From positions 1-8,576 of the forward strand of contig JBFLYE010000054.1 in assembly GCA_040756715.1 (NCBI GenBank): 8,576 bases of DNA. Direction: 5' to 3'. The notes beneath the pieces were generated by a model, which saw only the letters and a list, made by a program, of their open reading frames with translations, searched no databases and had not been told where the DNA came from. This DNA is from JBFLYE01 sp040756715 [NCBI: bacterium]. GTDB taxonomy: Bacteria; UBA9089; UBA9088. Made by a program: the position numbers and the translations under genes. Shown in pieces: positions 1 through 6,703 of the stretch; position 1 is the first letter of the stretch; the number at the start of each line of letters is the position of its first letter.

Positions 1-23
1 AATTTTATAAAACTTAAACCTTC

Positions 24-58
24 AATTCAAAATTCAAAATTTAGAATTCAAAATTTCT
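24..58. repeat. AT-rich heptamer tandem repeat (AATTCAA-like, five units)
   Basis: Five consecutive 7-base units can be read: AATTCAA, AATTCAA, AATTTAG, AATTCAA, AATTTCT. The 11-mer AATTCAAAATT therefore occurs three times, at 24, 31 and 45, with spacing in multiples of seven. The repeat lies in a gene-poor stretch before the priA promoter. It resembles short tandemly repeated heptanucleotides known from some bacterial intergenic regions. No function can be assigned. Confidence 0.6.
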
Positions 59-109
59 TAAAAGGTGGATGAATTTTAAACAGATAAACATACCCTATCT
101 ATTTTTGCA

Positions 110-328
110 CTAAGTGATGGAAGATACTATAGTAGCTTTCATAAACTTTTCTTTTAAGCTGTCTGGTAAAATTCCAGAGATAAATGATTCCTTTCCCTTA
201 AATTCCCTGATATAATTAGGGCTTTCTGATTGCCAAGGGAAAAACCTTTTTAGGGTTATACCAAATATCACTTCTAAATTTTGCTCTTCTTCACAAAACT
301 TGACAAGAAAAAAATAAAAGCCTATCAT
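110..328 (-). CDS. Doubtful small hypothetical ORF, 72 codons
   Basis: I do not recognise this protein. The reading frame is open for 72 codons in a stretch with no other gene. Its codons (AGG, ATA, GGA, GAA) resemble those of the neighbours, and the product is mixed charged and hydrophobic with no signal peptide, membrane helix or known motif. Against it: it ends in TAG while the confidently called genes all end in TAA; its ATG has no Shine-Dalgarno and lies inside the -10 box of the divergent priA promoter; and no promoter is evident for it. An internal GTG at 266-268 is another possible start. It could be a small real gene, the remnant of a decayed gene, or chance. The rest of 1-334 holds only the heptamer repeat and the priA promoter. 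Confidence 0.25.
   Translation of the reverse strand: MIGFYFFLVKFCEEEQNLEVIFGITLKRFFPWQSESPNYIREFKGKESFISGILPDSLKEKFMKATIVSSIT
300..328 (+). promoter_or_regulatory. priA promoter, sigma70-like, apparently leaderless
   Basis: A perfect -35 hexamer TTGACA (300-305) is followed by a 17-base spacer and a -10 hexamer TATCAT (323-328). The -10 ends 6 bases before the priA ATG at 335, so the expected transcription start is the A of the ATG. No Shine-Dalgarno precedes that ATG. Hexamer quality and spacing are seen directly; transcription from here is inferred. Confidence 0.65.
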
Positions 329-334
329 TGCAAT

Positions 335-2302
335 ATGTATGCTAAGGTTGCCTTAAGGATTAAGAGCGAAAATCTCTATACATATAACATTCCAGAGGAA
401 TTAGAAACCTTTGCAGAGATGGGAAAGAGGGTTCTTGTTCCTTTAAGGAACAGGGAGGTGGTAGGATGGCTTATAGAAAAATGCGAAATAAAAGATTATG
501 AAAAGGAAATAAAGGACATCATTGCAATCCTTGATGATGAGCCTTTAATTGATGCCCCCCTTATAGAGCTTTGCCGTTGGATATCATCATATTATCTTGC
601 CTCTTTTGGCGATGCCCTATCTTTGCTTATTCCTAAGGGTAAAATAAAAAGGTATCCCTTGGAAGAAAAAGCCGAAGAAATTCTTTGTTTAAAACCAGCC
701 TTTACCCCAAACAAGGAGCAGGGATATGCCATATCAGAGATATGCAGGTCAATTAAGGCAAGAAAATTTGCTACATTCCTTTTATATGGGGTAACCGGAA
801 GTGGAAAGACAGAGGTCTATCTTCAGGTAATCCAGAAGGTAATTGAGAATAATGGCTCTGCTATTGTCCTTGTCCCAGAAATATCCCTTACCCCACAGAT
901 GATAAATAGATTTAAGGCAAGGTTTGGGAATAAATCTGCCATTCTTCATTCAAGGCTTACAGGAAAACAGAGGTTTATTGAATGGCAAAGGATAAGGATA
1001 AAAGAGGCATCTATTGTGGTTGGGGCAAGAAGCGCCCTATTTGCTCCCGCAAGGAATTTAAGGCTGATAATTGTTGATGAGGAGCAATCCACCTCGTATA
1101 AACAGGAAAGCAATCCGAGATACAATGCAAGGGATTTAGCGATTATGAGGGCAAAGATAGAAAATTGCGTGTGTATTTTAGGAAGTGCAACCCCTTCATT
1201 AGAATCATTCTATAATGCCCAAAGCAAGTATACCCTCCTTCATTTGCCAAACAGGATTGAAAAAAGGCCCCTTCCTCTGGTTGAGATTGTGGATATGCGA
1301 GGTGAAAAAAAGGAGACAATATTTAGCAGCCGTCTTAAGGATGCCATTTTTTATACCTTAAAAGAAAATGGCCAAATTATCCTCCTTCTTAATAGAAGGG
1401 GCTATTCAAATTTCCTTATGTGCTATGATTGTGGATTTATCCCAGGGTGTGTAAATTGTGATATTACCTTAACCTTTCATTCACAGGACAAAAGCCTTAA
1501 ATGTCATTATTGTGGATACAGAAGACGAGCATTTGATATTTGTCCAAAATGTAAGGGTAGTAGGCTTAAGTTTTCTGGTTTTGGAACACAGAGGATAGAG
1601 AATGAGATAAAAAGCCTTTTCCCTTCAGCCAGGATTTTAAGGATGGATATAGATACAACAAAGAAAAGGGGCTCCCATAATGAAATCCTTTCAAGGTTTG
1701 AAAGGAATGAAGCGGATATTTTGGTAGGAACCCAGATGATCTCAAAAGGGCTTGATTTTCCCAATGTCCTTTTGGTTGGTGTTATATCTTCTGATGTAAG
1801 CCTTTCCCTTCCTGATTTTAGGGCAGGGGAGAAAACCTTTTCTTTACTTACCCAGGTTGCCGGAAGGTCAGGAAGGGGAACAAAGGAGGGAAGGGTGATT
1901 ATCCAGACATACAACCCAGGTCATTATGCCATTCAAACCGCTGTGCATCAGAATTATTCCCTATTCTTTCAAGAGGAGATAAAATACAGAAAGGAGCTTT
2001 TTTATCCGCCGTTTTCAAGGCTTCTTTCCCTTGTCTTGCTCTCTGATGATGAAAAGGATGCATTAGATGCGGCAAATTCCCTTTTTAATTGCCTTAAATC
2101 AAACAATAATGATGGTGTAATTATTTTAGGACCTGCTCCATATTTTATCCCAAAGATAAAAAGGCAATATCGCTTTCAAATTCTCCTTAAAGCAAGGGAT
2201 TATAAAAAGATGCAAAACCTCCTTTCAAAAGCCCTTTCAAGCTTTAAGCTTCCCTCTGGGGTTGACCTTATTAAGGATATGGATCCTGTGGGCATAGTTT
2301 AA
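335..2302 (+). CDS. priA: Primosomal protein N' (replication restart helicase PriA)
   Basis: PriA is a superfamily 2 DNA helicase that recognises stalled or repaired forks and starts reloading of the replicative helicase. The 655-residue product has the N-terminal 3'-end-binding region (about 1-90), Walker A GVTGSGKT (152-159), motif II DEEQ (248-251), motif III GSATPS (283-288), eight zinc-binding cysteines in four pairs (363/366, 372/375, 390/393, 403/406), motif V around GTQMISKGLDFP, motif VI QVAGRSGR (507-514) and the usual DMDP near the C-terminus. It is full length but shorter than E. coli PriA (732). ATG 335 is preferred over an in-frame TTG at 281 because homologues begin MYAKVA-like and the promoter -10 ends 6 bases before it; the TTG form would start upstream of that promoter. 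Odd point: motif II is normally DEEH. The gene converges on the DksA-like gene with 30 bases between and no clear terminator. Confidence 0.97.
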   Translation: MYAKVALRIKSENLYTYNIPEELETFAEMGKRVLVPLRNREVVGWLIEKCEIKDYEKEIKDIIAILDDEPLIDAPLIELCRWISSYYLASFGDALSLLIPKGKIKRYPLEEKAEEILCLKPAFTPNKEQGYAISEICRSIKARKFATFLLYGVTGSGKTEVYLQVIQKVIENNGSAIVLVPEISLTPQMINRFKARFGNKSAILHSRLTGKQRFIEWQRIRIKEASIVVGARSALFAPARNLRLIIVDEEQSTSYKQESNPRYNARDLAIMRAKIENCVCILGSATPSLESFYNAQSKYTLLHLPNRIEKRPLPLVEIVDMRGEKKETIFSSRLKDAIFYTLKENGQIILLLNRRGYSNFLMCYDCGFIPGCVNCDITLTFHSQDKSLKCHYCGYRRRAFDICPKCKGSRLKFSGFGTQRIENEIKSLFPSARILRMDIDTTKKRGSHNEILSRFERNEADILVGTQMISKGLDFPNVLLVGVISSDVSLSLPDFRAGEKTFSLLTQVAGRSGRGTKEGRVIIQTYNPGHYAIQTAVHQNYSLFFQEEIKYRKELFYPPFSRLLSLVLLSDDEKDALDAANSLFNCLKSNNNDGVIILGPAPYFIPKIKRQYRFQILLKARDYKKMQNLLSKALSSFKLPSGVDLIKDMDPVGIV

Positions 2303-2332
2303 TCTCAACTTTAAGGATAAACACACAACGCT

Positions 2333-2701
2333 TTAAGCCCCTTTTTCCTTCTGACATTTGATGCAGAGCCTTGTAAATGGGATAATCTCAAGCCTTTCTA
2401 TTGCTATCCCTTTTTTGCAACCTTCACAGATACCATAGGTTCCATCCTCTATCCTTAACATAGCACTATCTATTTCCTGAATGGTGTTTGAGATATTCTC
2501 AATAATGGAAATTTCCTTTTCCTGTTCATATACATCCCCTGATATATCAGCAATGTGGATGGGGTATGCGGAAAGATTACTTGTTTTCTCTCGCACCTGT
2601 TTATGGAGATACTCGGCTTCAAGGATTTCTTTTTCTTTAAGGTGCTCCTTTCTAATGGCTAATAGCCTTTGTTTAAATCTCTCAATATCACCCTTTTTCA
2701 T
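2333..2701 (-). CDS. DksA/TraR-family C4 zinc-finger protein
   Basis: Members of this family bind in the secondary channel of RNA polymerase and alter transcription initiation, often together with ppGpp; others are uncharacterised. The 122-residue product starts with a long charged helical stretch (about 1-85) suited to the family's coiled coil. It then has the zinc finger: YGICEGC (C92, C95), a RLEIIPFTRLC linker, and C113/C116. All four metal ligands are cysteines. The tip region reads IADISGDVYEQEKEIS (about 51-65), closer to the YteA-like proteins of Gram-positives (ADxGTExYERE) than to the DxxDxA tip of E. coli DksA, so a true DksA role is not certain. ATG 2701 is the only sensible start and has no Shine-Dalgarno. 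The gene lies 120 bases downstream of hisIE on the same strand and has its own possible promoter. Confidence 0.9.
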   Translation of the reverse strand: MKKGDIERFKQRLLAIRKEHLKEKEILEAEYLHKQVREKTSNLSAYPIHIADISGDVYEQEKEISIIENISNTIQEIDSAMLRIEDGTYGICEGCKKGIAIERLEIIPFTRLCIKCQKEKGA

Positions 2702-2706
2702 TTTGG

Positions 2707-2742
2707 TCTATAAATTATAATTTTAAATTGTAAAAAAGTAAA
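2707..2742 (-). promoter_or_regulatory. Possible promoter(s) of the DksA-like gene, very short or no leader
   Basis: Reading the minus strand, two overlapping promoter-like pairs precede the ATG at 2701. One is TTTACT (2742-2737), N17, TATAAT (2719-2714), which would give a leader of about 6 bases. The other is TTTACA (2734-2729), N16, TATAGA (2712-2707), ending 5 bases before the ATG. The region is very AT-rich, so chance matches are easy. The rest of the 2702-2821 gap holds only a weak AAGCT/AGCTT inverted repeat (2776-2780 and 2791-2795) with no adjoining T-run. Confidence 0.4.
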
Positions 2743-2821
2743 TTTTTACCTTATTTTTAAAAATTGGATATGTTTAAGCTCCTCTATATTAGCTTGATGA
2801 ACGCAATAAACTCTACAATGC

Positions 2822-3427
2822 TTATTTCCTTCTTTTCTTAAGCTCAGAGAGGACATCGTTTGGATTTATTTCATGAAAACCAAGGAGGACAAAAAGATGA
2901 TACAAGAGGTCAGCGGTTTCGTAAATTATTCCATCTTTATTATCCTTTTCTCCTTCTAATATTACCTCTTCTAGCTCCTCCCTTAACTTCTCGTATATCT
3001 TTGCCTTTCCTTCCCTGAATAATCTCGTGGTATACGAACCCTCCTTTGGATTTTTCTTTCTCAAAAGGATAACATTATAGAGCTCGGACAGAATGCCTTT
3101 TTGGACAACATCCCTTCTTTGGTGTAGCTTTTCAAAAAAGCAGGTTCTATTTCCTGTATGGCAGGCATTGCCTGTTTGGGAAACCTTTATAAGCAATGTA
3201 TCCCTATCACAATCTACATAGATGCTTGAAACATCCTGAAAACATCCAGAGGTTTCTCCCTTTAGCCATAGCTTATTCCTTGTTCTACTAAAGAACCAGG
3301 TTCTTCCCTCTTCAATTGTCTTCTTAAGGGATTCCTCATTCATATAGGCAAGCATTAGGACCTCATCTGTTTCCTCATCAACTATAATGGCTGGAATTAG
3401 CCCATCCTTAAATAAAAGCTCATTCAT
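2822..3427 (-). CDS. hisIE: Bifunctional phosphoribosyl-AMP cyclohydrolase / phosphoribosyl-ATP pyrophosphatase
   Basis: The enzyme performs steps two and three of histidine synthesis: PR-ATP to PR-AMP plus pyrophosphate (HisE part), then opening of the adenine ring to ProFAR (HisI part). The 201-residue protein has the HisI domain at about 1-105, with VLMLAYMN (23-30), [17 protein letters not shown] (45-61), the metal-binding DCDRD (72-76) and [10 protein letters not shown] (88-97) supplying the zinc cysteines. The HisE domain covers about 112-201, with SYT (131-133), the acidic EELEEV helix (150-155) and ETADLLYH (170-177). Both domains keep their key residues and the length is normal for the fusion. 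No other his gene is in the window, so the pathway is dispersed. The gene is divergent from ahcY. ATG 3427 has no Shine-Dalgarno and sits at the predicted transcription start. Confidence 0.96.
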   Translation of the reverse strand: MNELLFKDGLIPAIIVDEETDEVLMLAYMNEESLKKTIEEGRTWFFSRTRNKLWLKGETSGCFQDVSSIYVDCDRDTLLIKVSQTGNACHTGNRTCFFEKLHQRRDVVQKGILSELYNVILLRKKNPKEGSYTTRLFREGKAKIYEKLREELEEVILEGEKDNKDGIIYETADLLYHLFVLLGFHEINPNDVLSELKKRRK

Positions 3428-3433
3428 AGGTAT

Positions 3434-3463
3434 ATTTTAGACAAAAACCTGAATTTTAAGCAA
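3434..3463 (-). promoter_or_regulatory. hisIE promoter, sigma70-like, apparently leaderless
   Basis: On the minus strand, TTGCTT (3463-3458) is followed by an 18-base spacer and TAAAAT (3439-3434). The -10 ends 6 bases before the ATG at 3427, the same distance as at priA and fliF, which would place transcription start on the A of the ATG. No Shine-Dalgarno lies in those 6 bases. Confidence 0.55.
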
Positions 3464-3500
3464 TAAAATTCTCGGATGTGTTTTAACTTCCTTATTTTTC

Positions 3501-3529
3501 TTGCAAATTTTCTTTCCTTATTCTATATT
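3501..3529 (+). promoter_or_regulatory. ahcY promoter, sigma70-like
   Basis: TTGCAA (3501-3506), a 17-base spacer and TATATT (3524-3529) form a good sigma70-type promoter. The expected start is near 3536, leaving a leader of about 16 bases that just contains the ribosome-binding site. The leader is too short for a SAM or SAH riboswitch. The promoter is divergent from that of hisIE, and the -35 boxes are about 37 bases apart. Confidence 0.55.
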
Positions 3530-3538
3530 ATTATCGTT

Positions 3539-3545
3539 AAGGAGG
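3539..3545 (+). promoter_or_regulatory. Strong ribosome-binding site of ahcY
   Basis: AAGGAGG ends 6 bases before ATG 3552 and is the only perfect Shine-Dalgarno directly in front of a start in the window. It fixes the ahcY start and contrasts with the genes that lack one. Confidence 0.85.
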
Positions 3546-3551
3546 ATTTAA

Positions 3552-4805
3552 ATGGATTATGATATCACCAATCTTGGGTTAAAGGAAAAGGGAAGATTGA
3601 GGGCAGAGTGGGCAGGTGCTCAAATGAGCGTTCTTTCTATGATAAAAGAGGGGTTTTTAAAAGAAAAGCCTTTCTCTGGTATAAAGATAGCCTGTTGCCT
3701 TCATGTAACATCAGAGACAGCAAATCTATGCAAGACATTAAAGGCTGGTGGTGCTGATGTTTTATTATGCGCCTCAAACCCATTGTCAACCCAGGATGAT
3801 ATTGCCGCATATCTTGTCTCACTTGGAATTCCTGTATTTGCAAAGTGTGGCGAGGACAATAAAACATATTATAGCCATATAAACGCTTGTTTAGACAAAA
3901 AACCAAACATTACAATGGATGATGGTGCTGACCTTGTCTCTGTAATCCATAAGGAAAGGCAAAACTTGGTAGAAAATATAATTGGAGGAAGTGAGGAGAC
4001 AACAACAGGCGTAATAAGGTTAAGAAGCTTAGAGAAGAACAAACTCCTCCTCTATCCCATTATTGCTGTAAATGATGCCCAAACAAAGCACTTTTTTGAC
4101 AATAGGTATGGAACAGGACAATCAACCATAGATGGCATATTAAGGGCAACCAATAGGTTGCTTTGTGGTAGCAGGTTTGTTATTTGTGGATATGGATGGT
4201 GTGGAAGGGGGCTTTCTATGAGGGCAAGGGGAATGGGTGCGAATGTTATTATTGTAGAGACAGACCCCTTAAAGGCATTAGAGGCGGTTATGGATGGATA
4301 TTCTGTAATGCCAATAATGGAGGCTTCAAAAATTGGCGATATATTCATCACAGTAACCGGGAATATAAATGTCATAAGAAAGGAGCATTTTAGCGTAATG
4401 AAGGATAATGTAATCCTTGCCAATACAGGACACTTCAATGTTGAAATTGATATTCCAGCACTTGAGGGACTTTCTGTAGAAAAAAGAAAGATTCGTGATT
4501 TTGTTGATGAATATACCCTGCAGGATGGAAGGAAGATAAATTTGCTTGGGGATGGCAGGCTGATAAACCTTGTTTCAGCAGAGGGTCATCCATCCTCGGT
4601 TATGGATATGTCATTTGCAAATCAAGCCTTAGCCTGCGAATTTTTAGTAAAGAATAAAGGAAAGCTTGAAAAAAGGGTCTACGATGTTCCCCTTGAGCAG
4701 GATAAAGAGATAGCAAGGCTTAAACTTTTATCCCTTGGTGTAAGCATAGACAATTTAACAGAGGAGCAAATAAGCTATCTTTCAGATTGGGAAAAGGGAA
4801 CATAA
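3552..4805 (+). CDS. ahcY: S-adenosylhomocysteine hydrolase (adenosylhomocysteinase)
   Basis: The enzyme splits S-adenosylhomocysteine, the by-product of SAM-dependent methylation, into adenosine and homocysteine, using bound NAD. The 417-residue cytosolic protein shows the substrate motif CLHVTSETA (49-57), SNPLSTQDD (75-83), DDGADL (123-128), EETTTGV (148-154), NDAQTK (174-179), [10 protein letters not shown] (182-191), the Rossmann NAD loop GYGWCGRG (213-220), NTGHF (291-295) and [11 protein letters not shown] (345-355). It ends at [16 protein letters not shown], without the C-terminal KPDHYRY-like tail that supplies a lysine and tyrosine to the neighbour's NAD site in the long form. That makes it the short Thermotoga/archaeal type. 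Some members of that group prefer S-inosylhomocysteine, so the true substrate is not settled. The gene is followed after 34 bases by pstS with no terminator between. Confidence 0.96.
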   Translation: MDYDITNLGLKEKGRLRAEWAGAQMSVLSMIKEGFLKEKPFSGIKIACCLHVTSETANLCKTLKAGGADVLLCASNPLSTQDDIAAYLVSLGIPVFAKCGEDNKTYYSHINACLDKKPNITMDDGADLVSVIHKERQNLVENIIGGSEETTTGVIRLRSLEKNKLLLYPIIAVNDAQTKHFFDNRYGTGQSTIDGILRATNRLLCGSRFVICGYGWCGRGLSMRARGMGANVIIVETDPLKALEAVMDGYSVMPIMEASKIGDIFITVTGNINVIRKEHFSVMKDNVILANTGHFNVEIDIPALEGLSVEKRKIRDFVDEYTLQDGRKINLLGDGRLINLVSAEGHPSSVMDMSFANQALACEFLVKNKGKLEKRVYDVPLEQDKEIARLKLLSLGVSIDNLTEEQISYLSDWEKGT

Positions 4806-4809
4806 GGAA

Positions 4810-4839
4810 ATTTAGGATTTTTAAGATTTAGGATTTAAG
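4810..4839 (+). repeat. ATTTAGG/ATTTAAG repeat carrying the pstS ribosome-binding site
   Basis: The ahcY-pstS gap is almost entirely repeat: ATTTAGG (4810-4816), ATTTTTAAG (4817-4825), ATTTAGG (4826-4832), ATTTAAG (4833-4839), then the pstS ATG at 4840. The second AGG, with the following A (AGGA, 4830-4833), lies 6 bases before the ATG and is the only Shine-Dalgarno-like sequence available. No hairpin terminator or clear -35/-10 pair is visible here. Confidence 0.6.
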
Positions 4840-5862
4840 ATGAAAATATTGCTTCTTCTAGCCCTGCTGCTGGCAGCCTGTAATCTTCGTAAAATAGAGC
4901 TACAAGGTGCAGGTGCAAGCTTTCCCTATCCACTTTATTCAAAGATGTTTGAGGGGTATTACAAGGAATTTAATGTAAGGATAAATTATCAGGCAATAGG
5001 CTCTGGCGGAGGGATAAGGCAGCTTCTAGCTAAAACCGTTGATTTTGGAGCCTCTGATGTATTTATGAGCGACAAAGAGCTTAAAGAAAGCCCTGATATC
5101 CTTCATATTCCGATTTGCATGGGCGCTGTGGTTATAACCTATAATCTACCAGGTAATCCTAAAATTAAGCTTATACCCAATGTCATTGCTGATATATTTT
5201 TAGGAAAAATTAAAAAATGGAATGACAAGAGAATTAAAGAGATAAATCCTAATGTAGCTTTGCCAAATAAGGACATAATTGTTATAAGACGCTCTGATGC
5301 CTCGGGAACAACATTTATATTTACCGATTACCTTTCAAAGATTAGTAAGGATTGGGAGAAAAATATAGAGAAAGGCTTAATGGTTAATTGGAAAATAGGA
5401 TTGGGAGGAAAGGGAAATGCAGGGGTTACATCTTTGATTAAACAAATGAGCGGAAGCATTGGATATATTGAGCTTACCTATGCAATGGAGCAAAATTTGC
5501 CTTATGCTATTATAAAAAACAAAAAGGGAAATTTTATAGAGCCAGATATTTCTTCTGTCTCTCTGGCAGGAGATATAGAGATTCCACAAGATACAAGAAT
5601 ATCAATAGTGAACACAGATAATCCTCTTGGCTATCCAATATCGGGCTTTACCTGGATTTTGGTTTATAAGGAGCAAGGGGAAGAAAAAAAGGGGAAAGAG
5701 CTTGCAAAGCTAATTTGGTGGATGACCCATAAAGGTCAGGAATATACAAAACCCCTTCACTATGCACCCCTTCCAACCCCTGTAATAAAGAAAGCAGAGG
5801 CGATAATAAGCTTAATAAGTTATAATGGTAGACCATTACTCAAACAAGGAGCTAATTTTTAA
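4840..5862 (+). CDS. pstS: Phosphate ABC transporter substrate-binding lipoprotein PstS
   Basis: PstS captures inorganic phosphate outside the cytoplasmic membrane and passes it to PstC/PstA. The 340-residue product begins with a short lipoprotein signal, MKILLLLALLLAAC, with cysteine 14 as the lipid-attachment residue of an LAAC lipobox. The mature part carries family motifs: GAGASFPYPLY (23-33), GSGGGIRQ (54-61), DFGASDV (68-74), RRSDASGTTFIFTDY (150-164), with the arginine, serine and GT that contact phosphate, GKGNAGV (190-196), GSIGYIELTYA (205-215) and YPISGFTWILVY (265-276). Length is normal. The ATG follows AGGA by 6 bases. The gene is the first of pstSCAB and may be read through from ahcY. 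No Pho-box-like operator was recognised, and no phoU follows the operon. Confidence 0.96.
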   Translation: MKILLLLALLLAACNLRKIELQGAGASFPYPLYSKMFEGYYKEFNVRINYQAIGSGGGIRQLLAKTVDFGASDVFMSDKELKESPDILHIPICMGAVVITYNLPGNPKIKLIPNVIADIFLGKIKKWNDKRIKEINPNVALPNKDIIVIRRSDASGTTFIFTDYLSKISKDWEKNIEKGLMVNWKIGLGGKGNAGVTSLIKQMSGSIGYIELTYAMEQNLPYAIIKNKKGNFIEPDISSVSLAGDIEIPQDTRISIVNTDNPLGYPISGFTWILVYKEQGEEKKGKELAKLIWWMTHKGQEYTKPLHYAPLPTPVIKKAEAIISLISYNGRPLLKQGANF

Positions 5863-6703
5863 GAAAATTCTCTTCCTTTCAGGCTTGTTTATAATAGCCC
5901 TCCTCTTTACTATTTTTTTGACACTTATTGTCTCTTCTTTTCCAAGCATTAAAGCCTTTGGTCTAGGATTTTTATCAGGAAAAATATGGGATCCGGTATT
6001 TTCTCAATATGGCTGTTTTCCATTTCTTCTTGGAACGCTCATTACAGCAGGATTGGCACTTTTTCTCTCCTTTTTCTTCTCCCTCTCCATATCTATTCTT
6101 ATTGGAGAATACCTCAAAAAAGGAATCCTGCCATTTCTTCTTAAGGGTTTAATTGACCTCCTTGCCGGCATTCCCTCTGTAATTTATGGATTTTGGGGGC
6201 TCTTCTTTCTTGTTCCAATTGTGCAAAAAATAGAGGTTTTTTTAGGAATAACGCCATATGGTGTTTCTATTCTCACCGCCTCCCTTGTTCTTTCCATTAT
6301 GATAATTCCATATTCAGCATCCATTGGAAGGGAGGTAATCAGCCTTGTTCCATCTGAGATTAAAGAAGCAGGTTATTCCCTGGGTGCAACAAGGTATGAG
6401 GTTATAAGAAAGGTTATTCTGCCCTATGCAAAGGGAGGGCTATTTGCAGGATTTTTGCTCTCTTTGGGAAGGGCATTGGGAGAGACAATGGCGGTTACGA
6501 TGGTAATTGGGAATTCGGCCCTTTTGCCAAAGAATATTTTTAACCCGGGGAATACTATGGCATCTGTCATTGCAAATGAGATAACCGAGGCAACAGGAAA
6601 ATTATACCTTTCCTCATTGATTGAGATAGGGCTTGTTCTATTTATATTAACAACAATTGTAAATATTATGGGAAGTTATATGGTAGGAAGGGTAAAATGT
6701 TAA
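5825..6703 (+). CDS. pstC: Phosphate ABC transporter permease PstC
   Basis: PstC is one of two membrane subunits forming the phosphate channel. The 292-residue protein has about six hydrophobic segments (near 15-37, 64-93, 110-132, 145-162, 203-225 and 264-285). It has the permease coupling loop EAGYSLGATRYEVIRKVILP (181-200), which docks on PstB, followed by the typical GRALGETMAV (215-224). AGIPSVIYGFWGL (114-126) is also characteristic. The ATG lies 38 bases inside pstS and has no Shine-Dalgarno, so translation is probably coupled to pstS. It is the only canonical start that keeps the whole first membrane helix. A good AAGGAG at 5846-5851 follows the ATG, but the in-frame codon at the right distance is ATT (5855), so a rare ATT start is a remote alternative. 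Confidence 0.94.
   Translation: MVDHYSNKELIFKKILFLSGLFIIALLFTIFLTLIVSSFPSIKAFGLGFLSGKIWDPVFSQYGCFPFLLGTLITAGLALFLSFFFSLSISILIGEYLKKGILPFLLKGLIDLLAGIPSVIYGFWGLFFLVPIVQKIEVFLGITPYGVSILTASLVLSIMIIPYSASIGREVISLVPSEIKEAGYSLGATRYEVIRKVILPYAKGGLFAGFLLSLGRALGETMAVTMVIGNSALLPKNIFNPGNTMASVIANEITEATGKLYLSSLIEIGLVLFILTTIVNIMGSYMVGRVKC

Noticed and set aside
117-215. 32-codon plus-strand ORF starting at ATG 117
   Set aside because: It is very short, has no ribosome-binding site or recognisable motif, and lies opposite the longer minus-strand frame. Chance is the best explanation.
281-334. Upstream TTG start giving an 18-residue longer PriA
   Set aside because: The TTG has no ribosome-binding site, the added residues are not PriA-like, and it lies upstream of the TTGACA/TATCAT promoter, so it would not be in the transcript.
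1507-1914. 135-codon minus-strand ORF inside priA
   Set aside because: It lies wholly opposite the conserved zinc-binding and motif IV-VI region of priA and is a reading-frame shadow.
2303-2332. Bidirectional terminator between convergent priA and the DksA-like gene
   Set aside because: The 30-base gap has no G/C-rich stem. The repeated CTTTAAG is too short and not properly inverted.
2741-2795. Rho-independent terminator downstream of hisIE
   Set aside because: The inverted repeats (AATTTTTA/TAAAAATT at 2741-2748 and 2758-2765; AAGCT/AGCTT at 2776-2780 and 2791-2795) are short, weak or purely A/T and are not followed by a suitable T-run.
4052-4438. 128-codon minus-strand ORF inside ahcY
   Set aside because: It is opposite the conserved NAD-binding region of ahcY and shows no family motif, so it is a shadow.
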